From JAWLBM01 sp041687675 (lineage in GTDB: Bacteria > Pseudomonadota > Alphaproteobacteria > Rhizobiales > Pleomorphomonadaceae), in the NCBI GenBank assembly GCA_041687675.1, contig JAWLBM010000012.1, positions 37,930 through 101,929 on the forward strand: DNA of 64,000 bases, given 5' to 3'. The first letter of the stretch is position 1, and each line of letters begins with the position of its first letter. A program made the translations under genes and the position numbers. The notes under the pieces are model-generated. The model did not search any database, had not been told where the DNA came from, and was given only the letters and a program-made list of their open reading frames with translations. This document shows positions 56,572 through 64,000 of this stretch, piece by piece.

Positions 56572-59241
56572 TCAGCCGCCGTTGCCGGTGCGGCGCGGAT
56601 CGCCGAGCAGGCGGAAGTTGGTGCGGCCGAAGGCGCCGAGGTTCTTCAGGATGATCCGCATTTCCGGCTCCGGGTCGTCGTCGAGGTCGATCTCGACCAC
56701 GCCGTCGCCGTTCACCCGCCGGAGCCGCACCGACTTCTCGGGCGAACTGCCGAGCGAGCCGCTGGCCACCTTCGTCACACCGAGGGCGGAGAGTTCGAGG
56801 AAGTCGCCCTCCTCGGCGTCGAAGTCGACGATCACGTCGGGGGCGTCCGGCGGCGAGTCCGCCGGCGAGCCGTAGTAGAACTCGTCCGGGCCGCCCCGGC
56901 CGGTGATGCGGTCCGCCCCGGCGCCGCCGTTGATCACGTTGCCCCTGTCGTTGCCGCGGATGACGTCGGGAAAGCGCTAGCCGGACACCATATCGATGCC
57001 GACGAGCCGGTCGCGACCGATGTCGTCGCGGTTCGGATCGCGGTTGCGGGCGAACCCGCGCTTGAGGTCGACGATCACCGCGGACTTCGCCGTGTGGTAG
57101 GTGACGCGCTGCTTGCTGCCGTTCTCGCCCCGGCCGATGATGAGATCGTCGCCCGGACCGCCCTCGAGGCGGACCAGCGGGACGTTGCCGCCGTCGAGCA
57201 CGTCGTCGAAGCGGCTGCCGAGCACCTGCTCGATGCTCCAGGGGTTGGCGCCCGGCCCGGCGCCGGAGCGGGTGAAGCGGTCGACGCCGACCGAGGCGTT
57301 GCCGGTGACGGTCCCGGTCGCGAAGTCGAGGCGGATCGGGCCGGTGGCGCGGGCGTAGCTCGCCACGTCGATGAACCGCTCGCCGGGGCCGCCGTCAAGG
57401 AGGTCGTTGCCCGGACCGCCCTCGAGGATGTCCGCGCCGCCGCGCCCGCGGAGCCAGTCGTCGCCGCCGCGGCCGCTCAGCCGGTTCGCCCGGAAGTTCC
57501 CCGACAGGACGTCGCCCGCCCGCCCGCCGACGAGGTTCTCGATGCCCTGCATCGCGTGGCGGTCGACGCCGCCGATCCGGACCTGCGGCCGGAGCAGGTC
57601 GGCGACGACCGTCCCGCGCTCGTTGGTGAAGGCGGCGGTGTCGTTGCCGGGGCCTCCGTCGAGCCAGTCGCGCCCGGCCTCCGGCACCAGGAGATCATTG
57701 CCGAGTTCGCCGATGATGATGTCGTCGCCGGAGCCGCCGTAGAGCCTGTCGTCGCCGGCACCCCCGAACAGCCGGTCGTTGCCGCCGCCACCATAGATGC
57801 GGTCGGCCGAGCCGCTGACCGGGCCGAGGCCGCGGACCTCGACCTGGCTGAGGCAGAGGGCGTTGCCGCTGCAACCCTCGCCCGGAAGGACGGCGCGGTC
57901 GTAGGCGATTTCCCGGCCGCCGGCGAGGAACCTCGGCCGACCGGGCTGGACGGTGCGGAGCGGATCCTCGAAGGCTTCCGCGACCAGGCTCACCGCGCCG
58001 GTCACGAGGTCCTTGGCGAAGATGCCGGCCGGCGGCTGGGTTTCCGGCGCGTTTCGCTCCTGCAGGCTCGACGAGACGAAGGTGATCACGCGGCCGTTCG
58101 GGGAGAATTCGGGGCTGCCGGACGGACCGTCCGCCTCGGTCTCGTCCGCCGGGCTCGAGATGCGGCGGACGGCGCCAGTGGCGAGATGCTTCACGAAGAC
58201 GTCACTGACGCCGTTGGCGTCGCCGGGCACGAGGTCCGGCGCGTCGCTCTCGAAGGCGACCGAGGCGCCGTCCGGCGAGAACACGCCCGCCCGCGAGCCC
58301 CCCGACGCCTCGCGGCCGGCCGCATCCACCGAGACCCGGGCGATCGCTCCCCCGGCCAGCGTCTTGACGAAGACGTCGCGGGCCGCGTTGCCGTCGCCCG
58401 GCACCAGGTTGCCCGCCCGGCTGTCGAAGACGACTCGGCTGCCGTCCGGGGAGAAGCGCGGGTTGAAGCTGTCGTTGTCGCCGGGCTTGCCCGCGGCATC
58501 CGCCGAGACGAGGACGAGGGCGCCGGTCGCGAGGATCTTCACATAGACCTGCGCTATGCCGAGGGTCGATCCGCCGTGCGCATTGGCGGCGACGGAAACG
58601 AAGGCGATGCGGGTCCCGTCCGGCGACACCACCGGGCTGGTGCTTGCGCCATCCAGGCCGACCCCCGCCGCCGTCGTGGAGAGACGGACGACCGCGCCGG
58701 TCGAGAGCGTCTTCAGGAAGATGTCCCAGGTCTCGTTGGCATCGTCATCCGAAAGATTGGAGGCGAGGCTCTGGAAGGCGACGGCGTCGCCGCCCGGAAG
58801 GATGGCGGGAGCCGCGGAGTTGCCGTCGGCCGGCGCGCCGGCGGACGTCGTCGACACCCGGACGAGCGCGCCGGTGTCGAGGTCCTTCAGGAAGACGTCG
58901 GCGGCCTCGTTGAAATCGTCCTGGACGAGGTTGCCGGCGGTGCTGACGAAGGCGATGCGCCGGGCGGACGGGTCGACCGCCACCTGGTCGGCGGTCCACT
59001 CCGCCGGAACCCCTTCGGCCGTGGTGGAGGCGAGGGCGGCCGGGCCGACCGTGTAGACGTCCGCCGTGTCGCCGAACAGGGTGTCGTTGCCGCCCCGGCC
59101 GGCGATCACCGTCGGGTCCGGCTCGCCCGCGAGCAGATTGTCCTCCCGGTCGCCTTCGAGCATGCCCGCACCGGCCCGTGGCACAAGGGCGAGGGCCGCG
59201 GTGAGCACAAGGATTCCAATCGTGGCGGTCCGTCCCGACAT
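56572..59241 (-). pseudogene. Secreted beta-propeller/RTX protein split by in-frame TAG
   Basis: Starting from an ATG at 59241 (GGAGG upstream), a signal peptide (about residues 1-26, ending RAGAG) leads to a short RTX-like stretch, then about eight TolB/WD40-like blades of the type VAFQSLASNLSDDDANETWD, then calcium-binding RTX repeats (IYGGGGNDRLFGGAGDDRLY). At codon 755 (56977-56979) a TAG stops the frame after DMVSG. The same frame continues with RFPDVIRGNDRGNVINGG and 130 further sensible codons ending at 56572. A one-base TCG-to-TAG change would explain this. It is either a recent pseudogene, a truncated but working protein, an amber-readthrough gene or a sequence error. The gene is convergent with the caspase-like gene. 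Confidence 0.8.
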
Positions 59242-59325
59242 GACTTCGCCTCCGACCCACACGCCCCCGACTCGTGCCGGGCGACTGCCTCCGGACAGTT
59301 CAACCAGCTTGCGAGTACCCGTATT

Positions 59326-59339
59326 ATTGCATGTGCAAT
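59326..59339 (-). promoter_or_regulatory. Palindrome in promoter region of RTX-like gene
   Basis: ATTGCA-TG-TGCAAT is a perfect 6-bp inverted repeat 84 bases upstream of the beta-propeller/RTX start codon. On the minus strand it overlaps a possible promoter (TTACTG, 17 bases, AATAAT). It could be an operator; the regulator is unknown. Confidence 0.45.
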
Positions 59340-59403
59340 TTTCGACAGTAAAGCCAAAATTGCGCTTACGGGATGGAGGGAATCACAGGCGGTGGAAGCG
59401 GCA

Positions 59404-59652
59404 TCAGCGCGGGCGCCGGCTGTCCATCACCACGCGGATGCCGTGGCGCACCAGGATCGGGCGATCGGGGTGGCGCGCGGTCGCCTCGGCGAAGGCGGCG
59501 CGGGCGATGTAGAAGTTGCCGGCGGTGGCGAGCGTCTCCAGCGGGCGGGACTCGTCGTCGCTCCACAGTTCGACGACGAAGACGTTGGTGAGTTCGGTGG
59601 GCTTGATGCGGACCATGGGGCGCAGCATGCCTTTGGAACGAAAGAGGAACAA
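59404..59652 (-). CDS. Small protein of unknown function
   Basis: The product has up to 82 residues from a TTG at 59652 that has GGAAG about 7 bases upstream; ATG codons at 59628 and 59616 are alternatives. The core (MVRIKPTELTNVFVVELWSD, then TAGNFYIARAAFAEATARHP and VRHGIRVVMDSRR) looks like a folded, conserved alpha/beta protein without a signal peptide. It lies 58 bases after the SbmA/BacA-type gene on the same strand. No family name could be given. Confidence 0.6.
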   Translation of the reverse strand: MFLFRSKGMLRPMVRIKPTELTNVFVVELWSDDESRPLETLATAGNFYIARAAFAEATARHPDRPILVRHGIRVVMDSRRPR

Positions 59653-59710
59653 GGGACAGCTTCCGTCAGCAGGCCGACGGGCGGGGCCGCCGGGCGGCGG
59701 CCCCGGAGGC

Positions 59711-60973
59711 TCAGTCCACCAGTTCCACCCGGCGGTCGCGCGCGATGAACTCGCGATCGAGATCCGGCAGGTCGCCGCCGGAGATCATCGCCTCGAAGGC
59801 GCGCAGGCGCTTGTAGATCGACATCAGCTCCACGATCGTCGTCCAGGAATTGACGAGGTATTGGAACGAGGAGCGGACCTGGCTGAACGCGTTGAGGATC
59901 TGGTTCATCGCCCCGAGCGTGATCTTTCCGGCGACAATGGTCGGAGCCAGGACAATGTAGGGAAATATGTTGTCGGTCTGCAGATAGAAAATACGGGCAA
60001 CATTGAAGTACATGTAGTGGAAATACAGGCGGAAATAGTTCCGCCGCACCGCTCCGAACAGGCTGGCGACGGTGGGCGGCGCAGCGCGATACTCGTCGTC
60101 CTCGCCATAGACGAGTTCCTTTCGGTAGGCCGCCTCGACCCGCTGGTTGCGGAACTCGAGGCCCGGCAGCTTGATGCCGACGATGGCGAGGAAGGCGGTG
60201 CCGAACAGCGACCACAGGATGCCGACCACCACCAGGGGATAGGGGATGGCGCCGACGATCGGCAGTTCCGTGATGCTGGCCGAGAGCCTCAGCAGCACCG
60301 GCAGGAAGGCGATCAGGGTCATCACCGAGTCGATGAGGCTGACGCCGAGACCCTCGGCGATCGTGGAGAAGCGCATCGTGTCTTCCTGGACGCGTTGCGA
60401 GGCCCCTTCGATGCGCCGGAGCTGCGGCCAGTGGCCCATGTAGTAGTCGTTCATCGCCGTCCGCCAGCGGAACACATAATGGCTGACGAAGAAGCGCGTG
60501 AGCACGCCGACGGCCACCGCGATGAAGGCGATCGAGGCGAAGGTCAGGAGTTGGCCGTAGAACTCCGCCTGCGTCACCGGCGCCGTCTGAGCGAGCGCGG
60601 CCTGGATCATGTCGTAGAAGGGGCCGTACCAGTTGTTGATCGCGACGCTCACCTGGACCTGGAAGTAGGTGGTGAACAGGATCAGCGCCGAACCGAGGAT
60701 CGACCAGTTGGCCCAGGGGTGCGGCGAGAGGATCCGCCAGGCGAGAAAGAAGAGGCCCGTCGCACCCGCGAAGTAGATGTAGAACCACAGGAACGATGTC
60801 GACCAGAACACCGGCGCCCCGATGATCGGCGGGGCGTCCGGCACCACCGGCGGCAGTCCGAAGACGGCGCCGAGTTCCTCGCCGCCGAGATACCAGAAGG
60901 CGATCACCACGACCGCCCAGGCTGCCAGCGACAGGAAGAAGGCGCGCGGGCTGGGAAAGAAGGAGACGAACAC
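59711..60973 (-). CDS. sbmA: SbmA/BacA-like peptide uptake transporter
   Basis: This 420-residue inner-membrane protein has about seven or eight helices and the SbmA/BacA signature. Typical stretches are FQVQVSVAINNWYGPFYDMI, VFRWRTAMNDYYMGHWPQLR, IEGASQRVQEDTMRFSTIAE, LGVSLIDSVMTLIAFLPVLL and a C-terminal FSQVRSSFQYLVNSWTTIVE. These proteins import antimicrobial peptides and peptide antibiotics by proton motive force, and in rhizobia BacA is needed for symbiosis. No ATPase domain is attached. Confidence 0.93.
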   Translation of the reverse strand: MFVSFFPSPRAFFLSLAAWAVVVIAFWYLGGEELGAVFGLPPVVPDAPPIIGAPVFWSTSFLWFYIYFAGATGLFFLAWRILSPHPWANWSILGSALILFTTYFQVQVSVAINNWYGPFYDMIQAALAQTAPVTQAEFYGQLLTFASIAFIAVAVGVLTRFFVSHYVFRWRTAMNDYYMGHWPQLRRIEGASQRVQEDTMRFSTIAEGLGVSLIDSVMTLIAFLPVLLRLSASITELPIVGAIPYPLVVVGILWSLFGTAFLAIVGIKLPGLEFRNQRVEAAYRKELVYGEDDEYRAAPPTVASLFGAVRRNYFRLYFHYMYFNVARIFYLQTDNIFPYIVLAPTIVAGKITLGAMNQILNAFSQVRSSFQYLVNSWTTIVELMSIYKRLRAFEAMISGGDLPDLDREFIARDRRVELVD

Positions 60974-61110
60974 GGCGTGCTGTCCTCGCGGGTGGACTGG
61001 ACCGAGGGCCGCCCGCCCGCGGCGCGCGGCCGGGGCGGGCGGAAGTCCGGCGAAGTAAGCACAGATCCGGTGCGAGGGCGAGGCGGCGCGCGGGCTCTCG
61101 GCGGGGCGGG

Positions 61111-61938
61111 TTATCCGGCCGCGGCGACGGCCCGGGCGATCTCCTCCCGCATGGCAGGGTCCGGCAGCGGCTCGAAGCCGGCCGAGGCGTTGGCGGCCAT
61201 GTGGCGCGGGTCCCCCGTGCCCGGGATCGCCACGGTCACCGCCGGGTGCGACAGCACGAACTTGAGGAGCAGCGGCGCCCAGCCGTCGACCTTCAGCGGT
61301 TCCGCCACCCTGGGCAGCGGCTTGCCCGAGAGGCGCCGCACCAGCGATCCGGCGCCGAGCGGCACGTTGACGATCACCGCGATCCCCCGGTCGAGCGCGA
61401 GCGGCAGCAGCCGTTCCTCGGCGGCCCGGTCGGTGGCGGAGTAGTTTACCTGCACGAAGTCCAGCTTTTCAGCCTGCATCACCCGGATGAGGTCGGCGTG
61501 CGCGGCGTCGGTGTAGTGGGTGATCCCGATGTGGCGGACGCGGTCCTCGTCCTTCAGCCGCCGCAGCGTCTTCAGGTGGATCTCCCAGTCGAGGAGGTTG
61601 TGGACCTGGACGAGGTCGATCGGATCGGCCCGCATCAGCCGCATCGAGCGCTCGATCGAGCGGCGCCCGGCCTCCTCGCCGCGGGTCCAGACCTTGGTCG
61701 CGACGAAGACGTCCGGGCGGCGGCGGCTGGCGGCGAGCAGGTCGCCGACGACCTCCTCGGCGTTGCCGTACATGGGCGAGGAATCGACCACCGAACCGCC
61801 CGAGGCGAGCAGTGTCTCCAGCACGGCGTCGAGGCGACGGCGGTCCGCTTCGTCGCCGCCGACGTCGAAGCCCTTCCACGTGCCAAGGCCGATCACCGGC
61901 AGCATCACGCCGGACGAGGGGACCTGTCGTTCGATCAT
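61111..61938 (-). CDS. Aldo/keto reductase
   Basis: This 275-residue protein starts at 61938 with GGGAGGAA just upstream. It has the aldo/keto-reductase barrel features: VIGLGTWKGFDVGG, the catalytic Asp and Tyr in VVDSSPMYGNAEEVVG, the Lys in VATKVWTRG, and His in VQVHNLLDWE. The NADPH region IVNVPLGAGSLVRR and PGTGDPRHMAAN is present. It is divergent from the GH13 gene. The substrate is not evident; a diketo- or sugar-aldehyde reductase is possible. Confidence 0.9.
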   Translation of the reverse strand: MIERQVPSSGVMLPVIGLGTWKGFDVGGDEADRRRLDAVLETLLASGGSVVDSSPMYGNAEEVVGDLLAASRRRPDVFVATKVWTRGEEAGRRSIERSMRLMRADPIDLVQVHNLLDWEIHLKTLRRLKDEDRVRHIGITHYTDAAHADLIRVMQAEKLDFVQVNYSATDRAAEERLLPLALDRGIAVIVNVPLGAGSLVRRLSGKPLPRVAEPLKVDGWAPLLLKFVLSHPAVTVAIPGTGDPRHMAANASAGFEPLPDPAMREEIARAVAAAG

Positions 61939-62098
61939 GGATTCCTCCCGTTGGCCGGCACCCGGAACATAGCCCGGCCCGACGGGTTGCCAACAGGTCG
62001 GCGCACCCGTTCGTTCCCCGGCGGCGGCCGCCGGCCATCGATTCCCGGGCCGGCCATGCAAGCCGGCGGCCGCCGCCGCCCCCGCACGAGAGGACACC

Positions 62099-63802
62099 AT
62101 GCAGCGCTGGTGGAAGGAAGCCGTCGTCTACCAGATCTATCCGCAGTCCTTCATGGACAGCGACGGGGACGGGATCGGCGACCTGCCGGGCGTCCTCGAG
62201 CGGCTCGACCACCTGGTCGACCTCGGGGTCGACGTGGTCTGGCTGTCGCCGGTCTACCAGTCGCCCAACGACGACAACGGCTACGACGTCTCCGACTACC
62301 GCCGGATCATGGACCGGTTCGGCACCATGGCCGATTTCGACCGCCTGCTCTCGGCGATGCACGACCGCGGCCTCAAGCTGCTGATGGACCTCGTGGTCAA
62401 CCACACCTCCGACGAGCACAAATGGTTCGAGGAGTCCCGCTCGTCGAAGCAGAGCCCCAGGCGCGACTGGTACATCTGGCGCCCGCCCCGCGACGGCGGG
62501 CCGCCGAACAACTGGAGTTCCTTCTTCGGCGGATCCGCATGGGAGTTCGACCCGGCGACGGGCGAGTACTACCTGCACCTCTTCTCCCGCAAGCAGCCCG
62601 ACCTCAACTGGGAGAAACCGGAGGTGCGGCGGGCCGTCTACGACATGATGACCTTCTGGCTGGAGAAGGGCATCGACGGCTTCCGCATGGACGTCATCAC
62701 GATGATCTCCAAGGATCCGGGACTGCCCGACGCGGAGGTGACGTCGGACGGCCCCTGGCAGTTCGGCGGCGAGCACTTCATCCACGGGCCGCGGCTGAAC
62801 GAGTTCCTTTCCGAGATGAACCGCGAGGTGCTGTCGAAATACGACGTCATGACCGTGGGCGAGGCGGTGATGGCGACCACGGAGCACGCCATCGAACTCA
62901 CCAACCCGGAGTCCGGCCCGCTCAACATGCTGTTCCAGTTCGAGCACATGGACCTCGAGCGCGACCGGAGCGGCGGCGGCGGCGGCGGCAAGTGGCACCT
63001 GCACGACTGGCATCTCGAGGACTTCAAGGAGGTGATGCGGCGCTGGCAGGAGGACCTCGGCGAGAACGGCTGGAACAGCCTCTATCTCTCCAACCACGAC
63101 CAGCCGCGCGCCGTCTCCCGCTTCGGCGACGACGGGGTGCACCGGGTAGAATCGGCGAAGATGCTGGCCACCTTCCTCCACACCCTGCAGGGGACCCCCT
63201 ACGTCTACCAGGGCGAGGAGATCGGGATGACCAACGTCCGCTTCGACTCGATCGAGGACTATCGCGACATCGAGACCCTCAACATGTTCCGCGAGTTCGT
63301 GGACGAGCGGGGCATGGACCCGGCCGAGGTGATGGCGATCATCCACGCCAGGAGCCGCGACAACGCCCGCACGCCGATGCAGTGGACCGCCGGCCCCGGC
63401 GCCGGCTTCACGACCGGGACGCCGTGGATCGGAATCAACCCGAACCACGTCGACATCAACGTCGAGGCCCAGCGCAACGACCCGGAGTCGGTCCTCGCCT
63501 ACTATCGCCGGCTGATCCGGCTCAGGCGGAAGAACCCGATCCTGGTCTACGGCCGGTACCGGGCGCTGCTGCCGGAGCACGAGGAGATCTGGTCCTACAC
63601 CCGCGACTATGCGGACGAGCGGCTGCTGGTGATCCTCAACTTCGGAGACGGTACGCCGGTGTTCACCCTGCCGGACGAGGTGCGCTTCGACCGGGCGGAA
63701 CTGTTGATCGCCAACCTGCCGGTCGAGGCGGACGAGCCGCCGCACCACGTGCGCCTGCGGCCCTACGAGGCGCGGGTCTACCGCCTGCATCGCAGCGACT
63801 GA
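62099..63802 (+). CDS. GH13 alpha-glucosidase (oligo-1,6-glucosidase-like)
   Basis: This 567-residue cytosolic glycoside hydrolase has the family 13 catalytic residues: nucleophile D198 in GFRMDVI, acid/base E255 in TVGEAV and D334 in SNHDQPRAV. The early IYPQSFMDSDGDGIGDLPG and LMDLVVNHTSDEHKWF are typical. The Val after the nucleophile is the residue associated with alpha-1,6 preference in oligo-1,6-glucosidases. A run of six glycines (residues 292-297) replaces a usual loop. GAGAGGA precedes the ATG. Confidence 0.93.
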   Translation: MQRWWKEAVVYQIYPQSFMDSDGDGIGDLPGVLERLDHLVDLGVDVVWLSPVYQSPNDDNGYDVSDYRRIMDRFGTMADFDRLLSAMHDRGLKLLMDLVVNHTSDEHKWFEESRSSKQSPRRDWYIWRPPRDGGPPNNWSSFFGGSAWEFDPATGEYYLHLFSRKQPDLNWEKPEVRRAVYDMMTFWLEKGIDGFRMDVITMISKDPGLPDAEVTSDGPWQFGGEHFIHGPRLNEFLSEMNREVLSKYDVMTVGEAVMATTEHAIELTNPESGPLNMLFQFEHMDLERDRSGGGGGGKWHLHDWHLEDFKEVMRRWQEDLGENGWNSLYLSNHDQPRAVSRFGDDGVHRVESAKMLATFLHTLQGTPYVYQGEEIGMTNVRFDSIEDYRDIETLNMFREFVDERGMDPAEVMAIIHARSRDNARTPMQWTAGPGAGFTTGTPWIGINPNHVDINVEAQRNDPESVLAYYRRLIRLRRKNPILVYGRYRALLPEHEEIWSYTRDYADERLLVILNFGDGTPVFTLPDEVRFDRAELLIANLPVEADEPPHHVRLRPYEARVYRLHRSD

Positions 63803-63836
63803 GGGCGAGGGGGCGCGGGGACTGTCTCCCTCGCCC
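63803..63836 (+). terminator. Possible terminator hairpin after GH13 gene
   Basis: GGGCGAGGG directly after the stop codon pairs perfectly with CCCTCGCCC, leaving a 16-base loop. No T-run follows, so termination is only a possibility. Confidence 0.35.
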
Positions 63837-63842
63837 ATCCTC

Positions 63843-64000
63843 AACGTCACCCCGGCGAAAGCCGGGGTCCAGCCCCGGCGGAAGCACATGCGGTCGGGGA
63901 ACTGGATCCCTGTGTGTCGATTCTGTGCGAAGGTGTTGGCGGGCGGGAGATCGCTGGATCCCTGGTCTTCGAGACCGAAAGTCGGTCACGATCCCCGCCC
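63843..64000. repeat. Dispersed palindromic repeat, cut by window end
   Basis: ACCCCGGC-GAAA-GCCGGGGT (63849-63868) is a perfect hairpin followed by CCAGCCCCGGCGGAAGC. Two CTGGATCCCTG copies, at about 63902 and 63954, follow. This is the widespread type of palindromic intergenic repeat of alphaproteobacteria (CCCCGGCGAAAGCCGGGGTCC class). It differs from the element at 9829-10106. The window ends inside it, and no gene is seen here. Confidence 0.65.

Noticed and set aside
1..64000. tRNA or rRNA genes
   Set aside because: No T-loop GGTTCRANNCC context with matching acceptor stems was seen by eye. A tRNA scan was not possible, so a missed one cannot be fully excluded.

Overview
The window is very GC-rich DNA whose genes, codon bias and gene order point to an alphaproteobacterium, most likely of the order Hyphomicrobiales (Rhizobiales). 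The order folE-hisI / NifU-type scaffold / yidD / thrS, the gatCAB block, the DUF1036 and tandem PilZ proteins, and a type VI secretion system (T6SS) without tssJ all fit that group. No species can be named from the sequence. No tRNA, rRNA or CRISPR array was recognised.

Region 1 (1-19 kb) is mostly housekeeping. It holds heme A synthase, an unknown exported protein, a tandem PilZ protein, a PAS-like protein, a rhomboid protease, a CBS-pair protein, hisI, folE, a NifU-type Fe-S scaffold, yidD and thrS. After thrS comes a palindromic repeat element. Next are a ZIP metal transporter, ruvX, a possible phasin-like protein, a metallo-hydrolase, gatC and gatA, a HicB/HicA-like toxin-antitoxin pair inserted between gatA and gatB, gatB, a GST, a Sel1-like small protein and pyrE.

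Region 2 (19-38.4 kb, almost all on the minus strand) is the first half of a large T6SS locus. In transcription order it reads: OmpA-family protein, tssA, tssB, tssC, hcp, tssE, tssF, tssG, clpV. Then come a peptidoglycan-binding/M15-like candidate effector, two small exported proteins, a membrane-anchored M23 endopeptidase, a PAAR spike-tip protein, an unknown exported protein and a two-domain glycosyltransferase. The effector-to-M23 segment is tightly spaced and looks like a peptidoglycan-targeting cargo/immunity module.

Region 3 (38.7-56.6 kb, plus strand) is the second half: vgrG, a DUF6931-like protein, tagH (FHA), tssK, tssL with a C-terminal OmpA domain, tssM, tagF, a PP2C phosphatase, a very large PpkA-type kinase and a secreted caspase-like/Sel1/peptidoglycan-binding protein. 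All core Tss genes are present except tssJ. The Fha/TagF/PppA/PpkA set indicates threonine-phosphorylation control.

The most striking regulatory signal is an exact 10-bp motif, CAGACCGTAA. It occurs four times, always in the same orientation relative to the downstream gene, upstream of ompA, vgrG, hcp and the PAAR gene. It is a candidate operator for an unidentified T6SS regulator.

Region 4 (56.6-64 kb) holds a secreted beta-propeller/RTX protein gene interrupted by an in-frame amber codon, a small conserved-looking protein, an SbmA/BacA-type peptide transporter, an aldo/keto reductase and a GH13 glucosidase. The window ends in a dispersed palindromic repeat. All functional calls come from reading motifs by eye; no database search was run.
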